NCBI GenBank assembly: GCA_017622635.1
Contig: JAGAQS010000229.1
Coordinates: forward strand, 1-5,911
Origin: Ruminococcus sp.
Lineage (GTDB): Bacteria; Bacillota; Clostridia; Oscillospirales; Ruminococcaceae
DNA: 5,911 nt
Direction of reading: 5' to 3'
Shown in pieces: positions 1-5,911 of the stretch (positions are counted from its first letter, which is position 1; every line of letters begins with the position of its first letter). Made by a program: the position numbers and the translations under genes. The notes below the pieces were generated by a model. It saw nothing but the letters and a program-made list of their open reading frames with translations, ran no database searches and was not told the DNA's origin.

Positions 1-20
1 CCATGACTTTTTTGTCACGG
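1..20 (-). terminator. Hairpin after secG, probable terminator cut by window edge
   Basis: On the minus strand, starting 13 bases after the secG stop, CCGTGAC and GTCATGG pair as a 7-bp stem (one G-U pair) around a loop of six A. The G-U pair is stable only in minus-strand RNA (it would be A-C on the other strand), which fits termination of secG transcription. Any T-run would lie beyond base 1 and cannot be seen. The bases preceding the stem (ATATGCC) suggest that the stem may be longer outside the window. Confidence 0.45.
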
Positions 21-33
21 GGCATATTGCTTA

Positions 34-294
34 TTACTTATTGGTAAAAATTGGAATGATGTTGACTGCAAGAACGGCAACGAAAAGAATAATTGCAAGA
101 GTTCTTGTAATCTTGTTGAGGATAGCCTCTTTTGTTCTTCCCTCATTTTTACCGTAGAAAGAATCTGAACTTGCACCCGTGAGTGCAGCGGTCATACTGT
201 CCTGTGATTTCTGGTCCTGTGAAAGACAAATAATGATAGTTACCAGACAAACGAGGAGAATTAAAATTCCTCCTGCGACTTCTAAAGTACTCAT
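34..294 (-). CDS. secG: Preprotein translocase subunit SecG
   Basis: SecG is the small accessory subunit of the SecYEG channel in the cytoplasmic membrane; it assists SecA-driven export. The 86-residue product has the usual SecG length and topology: a hydrophobic N-terminal helix (about residues 7-24), a polar central loop rich in S, D, Q and G (about 25-60) and a second helix (about 65-83), with a very short C-terminal tail. The ATG at 294-292 is chosen because GGAGG lies 8 bases upstream. An in-frame ATG 27 codons earlier would place the start at the -35 element of the likely promoter and add an atypical basic-hydrophobic extension. The gene has its own promoter and is separated from the transporter operon upstream. 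In many Firmicutes secG is followed by rnr and smpB, but this window ends too soon to tell. Identification rests on size, topology and loop composition. Confidence 0.88.
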   Translation of the reverse strand: MSTLEVAGGILILLVCLVTIIICLSQDQKSQDSMTAALTGASSDSFYGKNEGRTKEAILNKITRTLAIILFVAVLAVNIIPIFTNK

Positions 295-302
295 ATGAAA
301 AA

Positions 303-307
303 CCTCC
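303..307 (-). promoter_or_regulatory. Ribosome binding site fixing the secG start
   Basis: The minus strand reads GGAGG 8 bases before the ATG at 294-292. This supports the 86-residue SecG over the longer 113-codon reading. Confidence 0.85.
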
Positions 308-346
308 GGAAAAATAAAAATACGAAATATTTCAAATATCCCTTTT

Positions 347-375
347 ATTATAACATGATTTATTTTATAATGCAA
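347..375 (-). promoter_or_regulatory. Extended -10 sigma-A-type promoter of secG
   Basis: On the minus strand there is a perfect TATAAT at 352-347 preceded by TG and one base (an extended -10). A weak -35 (TTGCAT, 375-370, matching TTG of the consensus) sits exactly 17 bases upstream. Transcription would start near 340, giving a leader of roughly 45 bases before the secG ATG. This is the clearest promoter in the window. Confidence 0.8.
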
Positions 376-386
376 GTGTTTTCAGG

Positions 387-426
387 AAAAAAAACAAAAA
401 TTTTTTGCATATATGCTTGTGCAAAA
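387..426 (-). terminator. Probable intrinsic terminator of the pot-AEC operon
   Basis: Starting 14 bases after the stop of the AEC transporter gene, the minus strand has TTTTGCA and TGCAAAA (426-420 and 409-403) as a perfect 7-bp stem with a 10-base loop. It is followed by a run of A and T and then eight T (394-387). A perfect 10-base palindrome, GCATATATGC (416-407), is nested in it and offers a competing fold. The stem is weak in G and C, so termination may be incomplete, but position and T-run fit well. Confidence 0.55.
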
Positions 427-440
427 CAGACAAAAAATAT

Positions 441-1397
441 TCATATATATTCAAGTGATTTAAGAATAAAGAGCCACGCCGTAAGAGTGAACGCACTGCA
501 AAGTGTTGTAAGCATTACGGCAAAAGCTGTTATTGTACCCTTGTGACCGAAATTTTTTGACATTACAAAACAACTTCCTGTTGTCGCACTGCCGAGCATA
601 ACAAGTATTGCAATAAGTTTTTCACCCCTGAAACCGAGTTTGACGGCAATCGGCAGGAATATACCGCAGAACAGTACAAGTTTGATAAAGACAATACCGA
701 GAGTGACAGGCAGTTTGCCCTTAGCGTCCTCAAATTTAAACGACGCACCGAGTGCGATAAGTGAAAGGGGAGTAGCCATATTTGCGAGGTACGAAACGGA
801 TTTTGAAAGTATAACAGGTTGTGGGATTTCAAGCAGTGACCATATAATTCCAACGGCAATACCGAGAATAATGGGATTTGTAGCAATGCCTTTCAGGGTA
901 TTCAGAAACAGTGCTTTTTTTGACTTTGTATTGTTTTTGTCGGAAGAGGTCAGCGAAAGTGTTATGACTGCGATTATATTGTAAATCGGTACAGTTCCGA
1001 CAATCATCAGGGCTGCCATAGTTGCCTCACCGTAAATATTTTTTACAAAAGCAATTCCGAGTATTGCGGCACTGCTCCTGTAAGATGCCTGAATGATTTC
1101 ACCTCTTTCACATTTGTCCTTGTTCAGAAGTGAATAAAGACAGGCAATTCCCACGCTTATAAGTGTGGCGGTTATACAGAAAACTACAAATTTTGTATCC
1201 CATACCGCACGGAAGTCTGCCGTTGACAAGTCCATGAACAGCAGGGCGGGGAGAAGTGTACGGAAAACAAATTTATTTATCTGAGCTGTAGAGCGTTCGT
1301 CAAGCAGTTTTACTTTATGGACAAACCAGCCGAATACCATCATCATGAATACGGGTACAGTCGCATTCAGACTGAACATTAAATTTTCAGCAAACAA
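441..1397 (-). CDS. AEC family transporter (auxin efflux carrier / malate permease-like)
   Basis: This 318-residue polytopic membrane protein has about ten hydrophobic segments in two halves separated by a polar loop (about residues 151-166, rich in S, K, N and D), as in the AEC (Mem_trans) family. Family-like landmarks are an N-terminal hydrophobic segment leading into GWFVHKVKLLD (23-33), the TNPIILGI segment starting the second half (173-180), MATPLSLIALGASF (207-220) and GSATTGSCFVMSKNFG (269-284). In that last segment many relatives, as I recall them, have a proline where A271 stands. Known members move malate and other organic anions or auxin; the substrate here is unknown. The start is TTG at 1397-1395. 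The first in-frame ATG, at 1379, lies about 26 bases from the Shine-Dalgarno site, too far to be used. The gene follows potD by 14 bases and is very probably the last gene of the pot operon, ending before a terminator-like hairpin. Confidence 0.87.
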   Translation of the reverse strand: MFAENLMFSLNATVPVFMMMVFGWFVHKVKLLDERSTAQINKFVFRTLLPALLFMDLSTADFRAVWDTKFVVFCITATLISVGIACLYSLLNKDKCERGEIIQASYRSSAAILGIAFVKNIYGEATMAALMIVGTVPIYNIIAVITLSLTSSDKNNTKSKKALFLNTLKGIATNPIILGIAVGIIWSLLEIPQPVILSKSVSYLANMATPLSLIALGASFKFEDAKGKLPVTLGIVFIKLVLFCGIFLPIAVKLGFRGEKLIAILVMLGSATTGSCFVMSKNFGHKGTITAFAVMLTTLCSAFTLTAWLFILKSLEYI

Positions 1398-1405
1398 TTT
1401 TTTTC

Positions 1406-1413
1406 ATCACCTT
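1406..1413 (-). promoter_or_regulatory. Shine-Dalgarno site of the AEC gene, overlapping the potD stop
   Basis: The minus strand reads AAGGTGAT, a long match to the region complementary to the 16S rRNA 3' end, 8 bases before TTG. Its first two bases are the last two of the potD TAA stop, which suggests translational coupling. The site supports TTG at 1397-1395. The closer ATG at 1407-1405 meets TGA after six codons. Confidence 0.75.
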
Positions 1414-2683
1414 AGAAAATATCTTTTTTGGCTTTTATATGACGGCGTATAAGTACAAATATCATAATCATTATACAAAATACAAGAAATACGGGAACAA
1501 GCCATTTATTTGTTGTTTCGTCTTCAGCGGACTTCATTTCCGTCCAGAGATTCTGCATTTTTAGATTTGCATCGTCAGACAGATTGACGAAAACCGTAGT
1601 TTTATCTGCTATAAACTGACTGTCGGGATATGAAACGGGACTTTCACGTACATCTTCGTCAAGCATATCAAAAGCCGCCTGATGAGGAGTTGAATAACAG
1701 ATATAATCAATGTTTGCAAAAGCAATGTCGGGTTCGCACATAAAATTTATGTACATTTCAGCGGCTTCTTTCTGTCTTGCCGACGACGGTATACACATAG
1801 CGTCAATAAAAAGATTCGTTCCGCTTTTTGGTACGACAAAATTCAAATCTTCGTTTTCTTCAAGTATGGTGAGTGCATCACCTGCATAGTACGGAGCAAT
1901 AAGAGCGTCACCTGCACCCATTTTGTCAAAGATTTCGTCCATAACGTAACCCTGTACAATTTTCTTTTGCTGTGTCAGTTTTCTTGCCGCATCTTCCAGT
2001 TCGTCGGGATTTTCGGTATTGAGTGAATAACCCTGCATGAGTTCGGCTATTGCGAAAGCGTCACGGGGGTTGTCAAACATAAGAATCTGGTCGGCATAGT
2101 CCTCATTCCAAAGCAAATCCCAGTCTATATCTTCTTCGGGAATATCAATCATTGTCTTGTCGTATATGATTCCGACAGTTCCCCATGTATACGGGACGCT
2201 GTATTCATTTGACGGGTCATAAGCCTGATTCCTGAAATTGTCCATTATGTATTTGAAGTTTGGAATATTGTCCATGTCAAGCGGTTGGACAAGTTTTTCA
2301 TTAATCATCTTGCTTATCATGTAATCTGACGGAATAATCACATCATAAGTCGCACCGCCGCCTTTCAGTTTTGCATAAAGTTCTTCATTGGTGGCATAGT
2401 TTGTGTAGTTGACTTTTATTCCCGTAAGTTTTTCAAATTCACTGTTAACGTCAAGCGTTCCCTCGTCTGCACCTGTAGATATGTATTCACCCCAGTTGTA
2501 GACATTTATTGAAAGTCCCTTGCCTTTGAAACGTGTATAATATTCAGGGTCGGAAACTGTAAGTGTCTGCACGGAAACTTCTTCGTCTTCTTCTGTATTT
2601 TCCTTTACCGACGAACCGCATGAAGTCAAAAGACTTACTGTAATGAAAGATGCGGTAATAAGTGTAAGTATTTTGTTTTTCAA
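1412..2683 (-). CDS. potD: Spermidine/putrescine-binding lipoprotein PotD with C-terminal membrane helix
   Basis: PotD is the extracytoplasmic receptor of the polyamine ABC importer. The 423-residue product starts with a lipoprotein signal peptide: basic start MKNK, hydrophobic core, lipobox LTSC with lipidated C22. A polar linker (about 23-40) precedes a PotD-type two-lobed binding domain. Landmarks are the NVYNWGEYI strand (60-68, with W64 and E66 where E. coli PotD has the ligand-contacting W34 and E36), FEKLTGIKV (83-91), YDVIIPSDYM (113-122), VPYTWGTVGI (163-172) and NLFIDAMCIP (290-299). By eye, D294 aligns with the ligand aspartate D257 of E. coli and F292 stands at its W255. Unusually, a hydrophobic helix (about 394-411) with a basic tail (RRHIKAKK) follows the domain, so the protein may be anchored at both ends. 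The TTG start is needed to give the signal peptide; no Met occurs in the next 100 residues. Confidence 0.93.
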   Translation of the reverse strand: MKNKILTLITASFITVSLLTSCGSSVKENTEEDEEVSVQTLTVSDPEYYTRFKGKGLSINVYNWGEYISTGADEGTLDVNSEFEKLTGIKVNYTNYATNEELYAKLKGGGATYDVIIPSDYMISKMINEKLVQPLDMDNIPNFKYIMDNFRNQAYDPSNEYSVPYTWGTVGIIYDKTMIDIPEEDIDWDLLWNEDYADQILMFDNPRDAFAIAELMQGYSLNTENPDELEDAARKLTQQKKIVQGYVMDEIFDKMGAGDALIAPYYAGDALTILEENEDLNFVVPKSGTNLFIDAMCIPSSARQKEAAEMYINFMCEPDIAFANIDYICYSTPHQAAFDMLDEDVRESPVSYPDSQFIADKTTVFVNLSDDANLKMQNLWTEMKSAEDETTNKWLVPVFLVFCIMIMIFVLIRRHIKAKKDIF

Positions 2684-2686
2684 AAG

Positions 2687-3487
2687 TCAGTCCCCCTTGT
2701 AACCGTTTTTCTTTGCGGTTTTGTTTTCAATGGCGTTTTTCACAATTAGAACTATAACGACAGCCACAAATATAAGAGTTGAAAGGGCATTGATTTCAGG
2801 GGAGACTTTTCTTCTTGTCATGGAGTATATTGTAATGGGGAGAGTCTGAGAGGTTGAACCGCTTGTAAAATAACTTACAACAAAATCGTCGAGGGAGTAT
2901 GTAAAAGCCATTAAAAAACCACTTACAACCCCTGGCATTATTTCAGGCAGTACAACTTTTCTGAAAGCCTTTACGGGACTGCAACCCAAATCCTGTGCCG
3001 CCTCAAAGATGTGCGGATTCATCTGATTGAACTTAGGCATAACGTTCAGTATAACATACGGTACATCAAAAGTTATATGTGCTATAAGAAGTGTTACGAA
3101 ACCAAATTCAAGATTCATTCTTGCCGCAAAAAATACGAACAACAACATAAGCGATACACCCGTAACAATTTCGGGGTTGATGATAGGCATATTTGTTATA
3201 TTCATTACAATTGATTTCGGTACTTTTTTCATGTGGTGTATTCCTATTGCGGCAAGAGTACCGAGAACAGTTGAAACAATACTTGCAATTACGGCAATTA
3301 TTGCTGTATTTATAAGTGAGGAAATAATAATTTTATTGTGAAAAAGTCTTTTGTACCAGTCAAGCGTAAAACCACTGAAAACGCTTCTGCTTTTTGTTTC
3401 ATTGAAAGAAAAGACTATCAGTACAAAAATAGGAACATACAGGAAAAGCAGTACAAGTACAAGATATATTTTACCGAGTTTTTTCAT
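2687..3487 (-). CDS. potC: Polyamine ABC transporter permease PotC
   Basis: This is one of the two permease subunits forming the membrane channel with PotB. The 266-residue product has the family's usual length and six likely helices (about 7-28, 58-84, 103-122, 129-150, 187-207 and 233-251). The EAA loop that docks onto the ATPase is clear: EAAQDLGCSPVKAFRKVVLP (162-181), with the EAA, the invariant G168 and the final LP in place. The segment after it, FTYSLDDFVVSYFTSG (195-210), is the type of sequence found in PotC rather than PotB. The ATG at 3487 follows AGGAGG with 5 bases of spacing. The gene lies 15 bases after potB. Its TGA stop is 3 bases before the potD start, and both genes use the same frame, separated only by TGA and CTT. 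Confidence 0.94.
   Translation of the reverse strand: MKKLGKIYLVLVLLFLYVPIFVLIVFSFNETKSRSVFSGFTLDWYKRLFHNKIIISSLINTAIIAVIASIVSTVLGTLAAIGIHHMKKVPKSIVMNITNMPIINPEIVTGVSLMLLFVFFAARMNLEFGFVTLLIAHITFDVPYVILNVMPKFNQMNPHIFEAAQDLGCSPVKAFRKVVLPEIMPGVVSGFLMAFTYSLDDFVVSYFTSGSTSQTLPITIYSMTRRKVSPEINALSTLIFVAVVIVLIVKNAIENKTAKKNGYKGD
2691..2698 (-). promoter_or_regulatory. Shine-Dalgarno site of potD inside the end of potC
   Basis: The minus strand reads AAGGGGGA, lying within the last potC codons and ending 7 bases before the TTG at 2683-2681. No ATG or GTG start lies in reach, so this site decides the TTG start of potD and implies coupling to potC translation. Confidence 0.7.
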
Positions 3488-3492
3488 ACAGA

Positions 3493-3498
3493 CCTCCT
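3493..3498 (-). promoter_or_regulatory. Ribosome binding site of potC
   Basis: The minus strand has a consensus AGGAGG in the 15-base potB-potC gap, 5 bases before the potC ATG. It is the strongest Shine-Dalgarno site inside the operon. Confidence 0.8.
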
Positions 3499-3502
3499 TT
3501 TT

Positions 3503-4309
3503 TTACATAAGAACCTGTTCGTCGGGGTCAAACTGATTCATAACTGTCATGATAACAAGTATAATAACCATGAGAACAAGTGAGATAGCCGCTCCGAGAT
3601 GAGGATTATAGGCATTTCCGAGGAACTGCATTTCTATAAGGTCACCTATGAGAAGATTTGAACCGCCCCCGAGCATACGGGAAATAATAAACGTGGAAAT
3701 AGCGGGTACAAATACCATTGTCACTCCCGAAGTGATTCCGGGCATACTCAGAGGAATAACCACCCTGAAAAGTGTTGAAACGGAACTGCAACCCAAGTCA
3801 GAAGCTGCCTCAAAAAGTGACTTGTCTATTTTTTCCATGACAGAATAAAGAGGAAGTATCATAAAAGGCAGGTAGTTGTAAACCATTCCGAGAACCACAG
3901 CCCCCGATGTGTTTATAAGTTTTACGGGTTCAAAACCCATGAGTCCGAGCAGGTGATTGATAATGCCGTTGTTTCCGAGAAGTGTCATCCATGCATAAGT
4001 ACGGAGCAGGAAGTTCATCCACATCGGGAGCATTACAATCATAAGCATAGTACCTTGTTTGTGCTTGTCCATTCTTGACAGTATAAACGCTATGGGATAG
4101 GCTATAACAAGGCATATTGCGGTTGCTATGAGTGACAGCCATATCGAACGCACAAATATATTTGCATACTGTCCGACATCTGAAATATATTTCATTGTAA
4201 ATTCACCGCTGTCGGACGTAAAAGCAAAGTATGCTATCATGAGCAGGGGAACAAGTATAAACACTATCATCCACACAAGGTAAGGAGAAGAAAAATATTT
4301 CAGTTTCAT
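3503..4309 (-). CDS. potB: Polyamine ABC transporter permease PotB
   Basis: PotB is the second membrane permease of the polyamine importer and partner of PotC. From the ATG at 4309 it has 268 residues, normal for PotB, with helices at about 9-30, 55-78, 88-111, 136-157, 191-212 and 237-258. The EAA loop, EAASDLGCSSVSTLFRVVIP (167-186), has E, AA, the conserved G173 and the terminal IP. MWMNFLLRTYAWMTLLG (96-112) and the following NNGIIN resemble the PotB family signature. The reading frame is open for 35 more codons upstream, but that extension is basic, lies inside potA and has no suitable start. The ATG at 4309-4307 follows GGAGG by 10 bases and begins TM1 properly. The potA stop and potB start overlap by one base (TAATG), a typical coupling arrangement. 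Confidence 0.94.
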   Translation of the reverse strand: MKLKYFSSPYLVWMIVFILVPLLMIAYFAFTSDSGEFTMKYISDVGQYANIFVRSIWLSLIATAICLVIAYPIAFILSRMDKHKQGTMLMIVMLPMWMNFLLRTYAWMTLLGNNGIINHLLGLMGFEPVKLINTSGAVVLGMVYNYLPFMILPLYSVMEKIDKSLFEAASDLGCSSVSTLFRVVIPLSMPGITSGVTMVFVPAISTFIISRMLGGGSNLLIGDLIEMQFLGNAYNPHLGAAISLVLMVIILVIMTVMNQFDPDEQVLM

Positions 4310-5358
4310 TATGTATTGTCCTCCGTTTTTTTCATAATGTGGATATCGTCGGGGTCGAAAGCCATTCCGATTACAGAACCGACGGGACAGGCTTTTGTTG
4401 AGTGAATAAGCCATTTCTTGTCCACGCAGTCAACGCACATTTCATAGTGAACGCCCTTGAATACAACCGATTCAACCATTCCTGTAAGTTCGGCGTTTTT
4501 TTCGGGAATTACTTTTACATCTTCAGGACGGATTACAACGTCAACGTGTTCATTCGGTGCAAATCCTCTGTCAACGCACTGAAAATGTTTTCCCGCAAAT
4601 TCAACAAGACAGTCCTGAATCATAGAACCGTTTACAATGTTGCTTTCTCCGATAAAGTCCGCAACAAAGGCGTTTACGGGTTCGTTGTATATATCCGTCG
4701 GAGAACCTATCTGCTGTATATATCCGTTGTTCATTACAACTATGCTGTCACTCATTGTGAGGGCTTCCTCCTGGTCGTGAGTAACATATATAAATGTAAG
4801 TTCAAGTTCTTGCTGTATACGGCGTAATTCTATCTGCATTTCCTTTCTCAGCTTCAAATCCAAAGCACCTAAAGGTTCGTCAAGCAACAGTACTTTCGGG
4901 TGATTTACCAACGCACGTGCAATTGCAACACGTTGTTGCTGTCCGCCTGAAAGACGGTTCACCGAACGTTTTTCAAATCCCATTAAATTCACCATTTCAA
5001 GCATCTCACATACACGTTTTCTTATTTCCTTTTCGGGAACTTTTTTTACTCTGAGTCCGAATGCTATGTTTTCATATACATTGAGGTGCGGAAAAAGTGC
5101 ATATCTCTGAAAAACCGTGTTTACGTTTCTTTTATGCGGAGGTACTCCGTTTATACGCTGACCGTCAAAAAAAACATCACCGCTTGTCGGTTCAAGGAAT
5201 CCTGCTATAATACGGAGAGTAGTTGTTTTTCCACAGCCCGACGGTCCGAGAAAAGTTACAAATTCCTTGTCTTTTATATCAAGGTTTATATTTTTCAGAA
5301 TTTTTTCGCCGTCCTCAAATTCAACTACAATGTCTTTAAGACTTATAATATTTTCCAT
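4309..5358 (-). CDS. potA: Polyamine ABC transporter ATP-binding protein PotA
   Basis: PotA is the cytoplasmic ATPase that powers polyamine import through PotBC. All nucleotide-binding motifs are intact in the 349-residue product: Walker A GPSGCGKT (38-45), Q-loop [10 protein letters not shown] (82-91, Q84), signature LSGGQQQR (135-142), Walker B VLLLDEP (155-161), D-loop GALD (163-166) and H-loop H193 in YVTHDQEEA. After the ATPase domain (to about 235) comes a regulatory C-terminal part (about 240-346) with [12 protein letters not shown] (274-285), typical of the TOBE domain of PotA/MalK-type ATPases. The length is normal. The ATG at 5358 is preceded by AAGGA with 8 bases of spacing. PotA is the first gene of the operon. 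Related glycine-betaine or iron ATPases share these motifs; assignment to polyamines depends on the neighbouring PotD. Many clostridial pot operons begin with an HTH-cupin regulator, which is absent immediately upstream here. Confidence 0.95.
   Translation of the reverse strand: MENIISLKDIVVEFEDGEKILKNINLDIKDKEFVTFLGPSGCGKTTTLRIIAGFLEPTSGDVFFDGQRINGVPPHKRNVNTVFQRYALFPHLNVYENIAFGLRVKKVPEKEIRKRVCEMLEMVNLMGFEKRSVNRLSGGQQQRVAIARALVNHPKVLLLDEPLGALDLKLRKEMQIELRRIQQELELTFIYVTHDQEEALTMSDSIVVMNNGYIQQIGSPTDIYNEPVNAFVADFIGESNIVNGSMIQDCLVEFAGKHFQCVDRGFAPNEHVDVVIRPEDVKVIPEKNAELTGMVESVVFKGVHYEMCVDCVDKKWLIHSTKACPVGSVIGMAFDPDDIHIMKKTEDNT
4320..4324 (-). promoter_or_regulatory. Ribosome binding site fixing the potB start
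   Basis: The minus strand reads GGAGG within the end of potA, 10 bases before the ATG at 4309-4307. It supports the 268-residue PotB over the 303-codon reading that begins inside potA. Confidence 0.75.
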
Positions 5359-5401
5359 TTATTTATTCCTTCCGGTAAAAATTTCATATTTGTGCTTACC
5401 T

Positions 5402-5436
5402 AAAATATCCCCCGTGGTTTTTTCCATGGAGGATAT
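5402..5436 (-). terminator. Strong hairpin between the coiled-coil gene and potA (terminator or leader attenuator)
   Basis: The hairpin begins 5 bases after the stop of the upstream gene. On the minus strand ATATCCTCCATGG and CCACGGGGGATAT form a 13-position stem with one A-C mismatch and one G-U pair, closing a loop of six A, followed by only four T (5405-5402). It fits an intrinsic terminator for the upstream gene, though the T-run is short. The remaining 43 bases before potA (5401-5359) hold the ribosome binding site but no promoter I find convincing, so the hairpin may instead sit in the potA leader and limit readthrough. Confidence 0.6.
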
Positions 5437-5441
5437 ATCAT

Positions 5442-5911
5442 TTATTCTTCTTTGTTTTCTTCTTCCTGTTCGGCAGTTGCTTTTGCAAGGGCTTCATTTT
5501 TCTTTTTTGCTATTATCTCTGCTCTTATTGCCGCAATGAATGCAACAAGCATATATAATACAAGTACTCCTGCTTCACCTATAATTAACGGCATTGTAAC
5601 GTTATCCATAACAATACTTAATGTTGAACCTATTGAATTTGAGGCAGGAACAAGAATTGTGTAGGCATTCTGGAATGTAACGTTTTCATAGTAGTCATCT
5701 GCTGTAAGCTTGATATTCTCTATAAGGTCGGAAATTTTTTTGTTCACATCATCAAGCTGTTTGTCAACCTGTTCAATTTTGTCGGGGGCGTTTGCTGTAC
5801 TTTTCTTGAGTGCGGCGAGTCTTTCCTTGTAATAGTTTATATTTTGTTTGGTTGTTGCGAGAGTATTTGTAAGGTCAAGTTTCTGCTGAATCATCATATC
5901 ATACTGTTCGG
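5442..5911 (-). CDS. Unrecognised coiled-coil protein with one C-terminal membrane helix (5' end outside window)
   Basis: I do not recognise this gene. The frame is open to the window edge. The first in-window ATG pair (5897-5892) has no Shine-Dalgarno site, and the helical sequence runs on upstream (EQYD), so the N-terminus is missing. Counting from the Met at 5897: about 1-65 is charged and helical, rich in K, L, Q, D and N, consistent with a coiled coil; about 70-100 is a polar, probably beta-prone stretch including AYTILVPASNS; about 103-124 is one hydrophobic helix; 125-151 is a tail of K and A followed by E-rich sequence ending NKEE. The order coiled coil, short linker, terminal membrane helix and short cytoplasmic tail is like Wzz/GumC-type polysaccharide chain-length proteins, but I see no decisive family motif and offer this only as a possibility. 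A strong hairpin lies directly after the stop. Confidence 0.72.
   Translation of the reverse strand, partial: EQYDMMIQQKLDLTNTLATTKQNINYYKERLAALKKSTANAPDKIEQVDKQLDDVNKKISDLIENIKLTADDYYENVTFQNAYTILVPASNSIGSTLSIVMDNVTMPLIIGEAGVLVLYMLVAFIAAIRAEIIAKKKNEALAKATAEQEEENKEE

Noticed and set aside
1..25. A possible start of another gene after secG (ATG at 25-23 on the minus strand, reading MPRDKKVM), perhaps rnr
   Set aside because: There is no Shine-Dalgarno site before this ATG, only eight codons are visible, and the same bases form a hairpin that better fits a terminator.
295..375. A 27-codon N-terminal extension of secG
   Set aside because: It would start within the -35 element of the promoter, and the strong GGAGG sits just before the internal ATG at 294.
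563..984. Open frames on both strands within the AEC gene
   Set aside because: They lie entirely inside a clear membrane transporter gene in other frames and have no ribosome binding site or family features that I can see.
4310..4414. A 35-codon N-terminal extension of potB overlapping potA
   Set aside because: The translation is basic and out of character for PotB, while the internal ATG has a Shine-Dalgarno site and a TAATG overlap with the potA stop.
4402..4827. A 141-codon open frame on the plus strand opposite potA
   Set aside because: It is the antisense shadow of a well-conserved ATPase gene. Its translation is rich in Y, F, V and N with no recognisable domain.
1..5911. CRISPR array, insertion sequence, tRNA, rRNA or toxin-antitoxin genes
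   Set aside because: I read both strands and found no regular direct repeats, transposase motifs, cloverleaf-like segments or small paired genes. The genes are tightly packed with no spacer over 150 bases.

Overview
The window reads as an AT-rich chromosomal segment from a low-GC Gram-positive bacterium, most likely a clostridial or Ruminococcus-like Firmicute. The reasons are near-consensus GGAGG-type ribosome binding sites, a Firmicute-style lipoprotein substrate-binding subunit, two TTG start codons with strong Shine-Dalgarno sites, and a secG gene with its own promoter. The species is an inference; no rRNA or other taxonomic marker is present. Every gene I can support lies on the minus strand, so transcription runs from high to low coordinates.

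In transcription order: (1) 5911-5442 is the C-terminal part of an unrecognised coiled-coil protein with one membrane helix, cut by the window edge, followed at once by a strong hairpin (5436-5402). (2) 5358-1412 is a complete polyamine ABC importer operon in the order potA (ATPase), potB and potC (permeases), potD (substrate-binding lipoprotein). The genes are packed tightly: potA and potB share one base, potB to potC has a 15-base gap, and potC and potD are 3 bases apart in the same reading frame. (3) 1397-441 is an AEC-family (auxin efflux carrier/malate permease-like) secondary transporter. It starts with TTG, and its Shine-Dalgarno site overlaps the potD stop codon, so it is very probably the last gene of the same operon. 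(4) 440-295 is a spacer with a terminator-like hairpin for the operon and a clear extended -10 promoter for the next gene. (5) 294-34 is secG, the small SecYEG channel subunit, followed by a hairpin that runs off the window edge and is probably its terminator.

Together, PotD captures spermidine or putrescine outside the membrane, PotB and PotC form the channel, and two PotA subunits drive import. The coupled AEC carrier may move an organic anion or a related metabolite, but its substrate cannot be read from sequence. The oddest points are the C-terminal membrane helix on PotD (in addition to its lipid anchor), the in-frame potC/potD junction, two consecutive TTG starts, the absence of a regulator or an obvious promoter in front of potA, and the hairpin in the potA leader. 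I do not see a new defence system, mobile element, CRISPR array or RNA gene. This is mostly an ordinary housekeeping and transport region.
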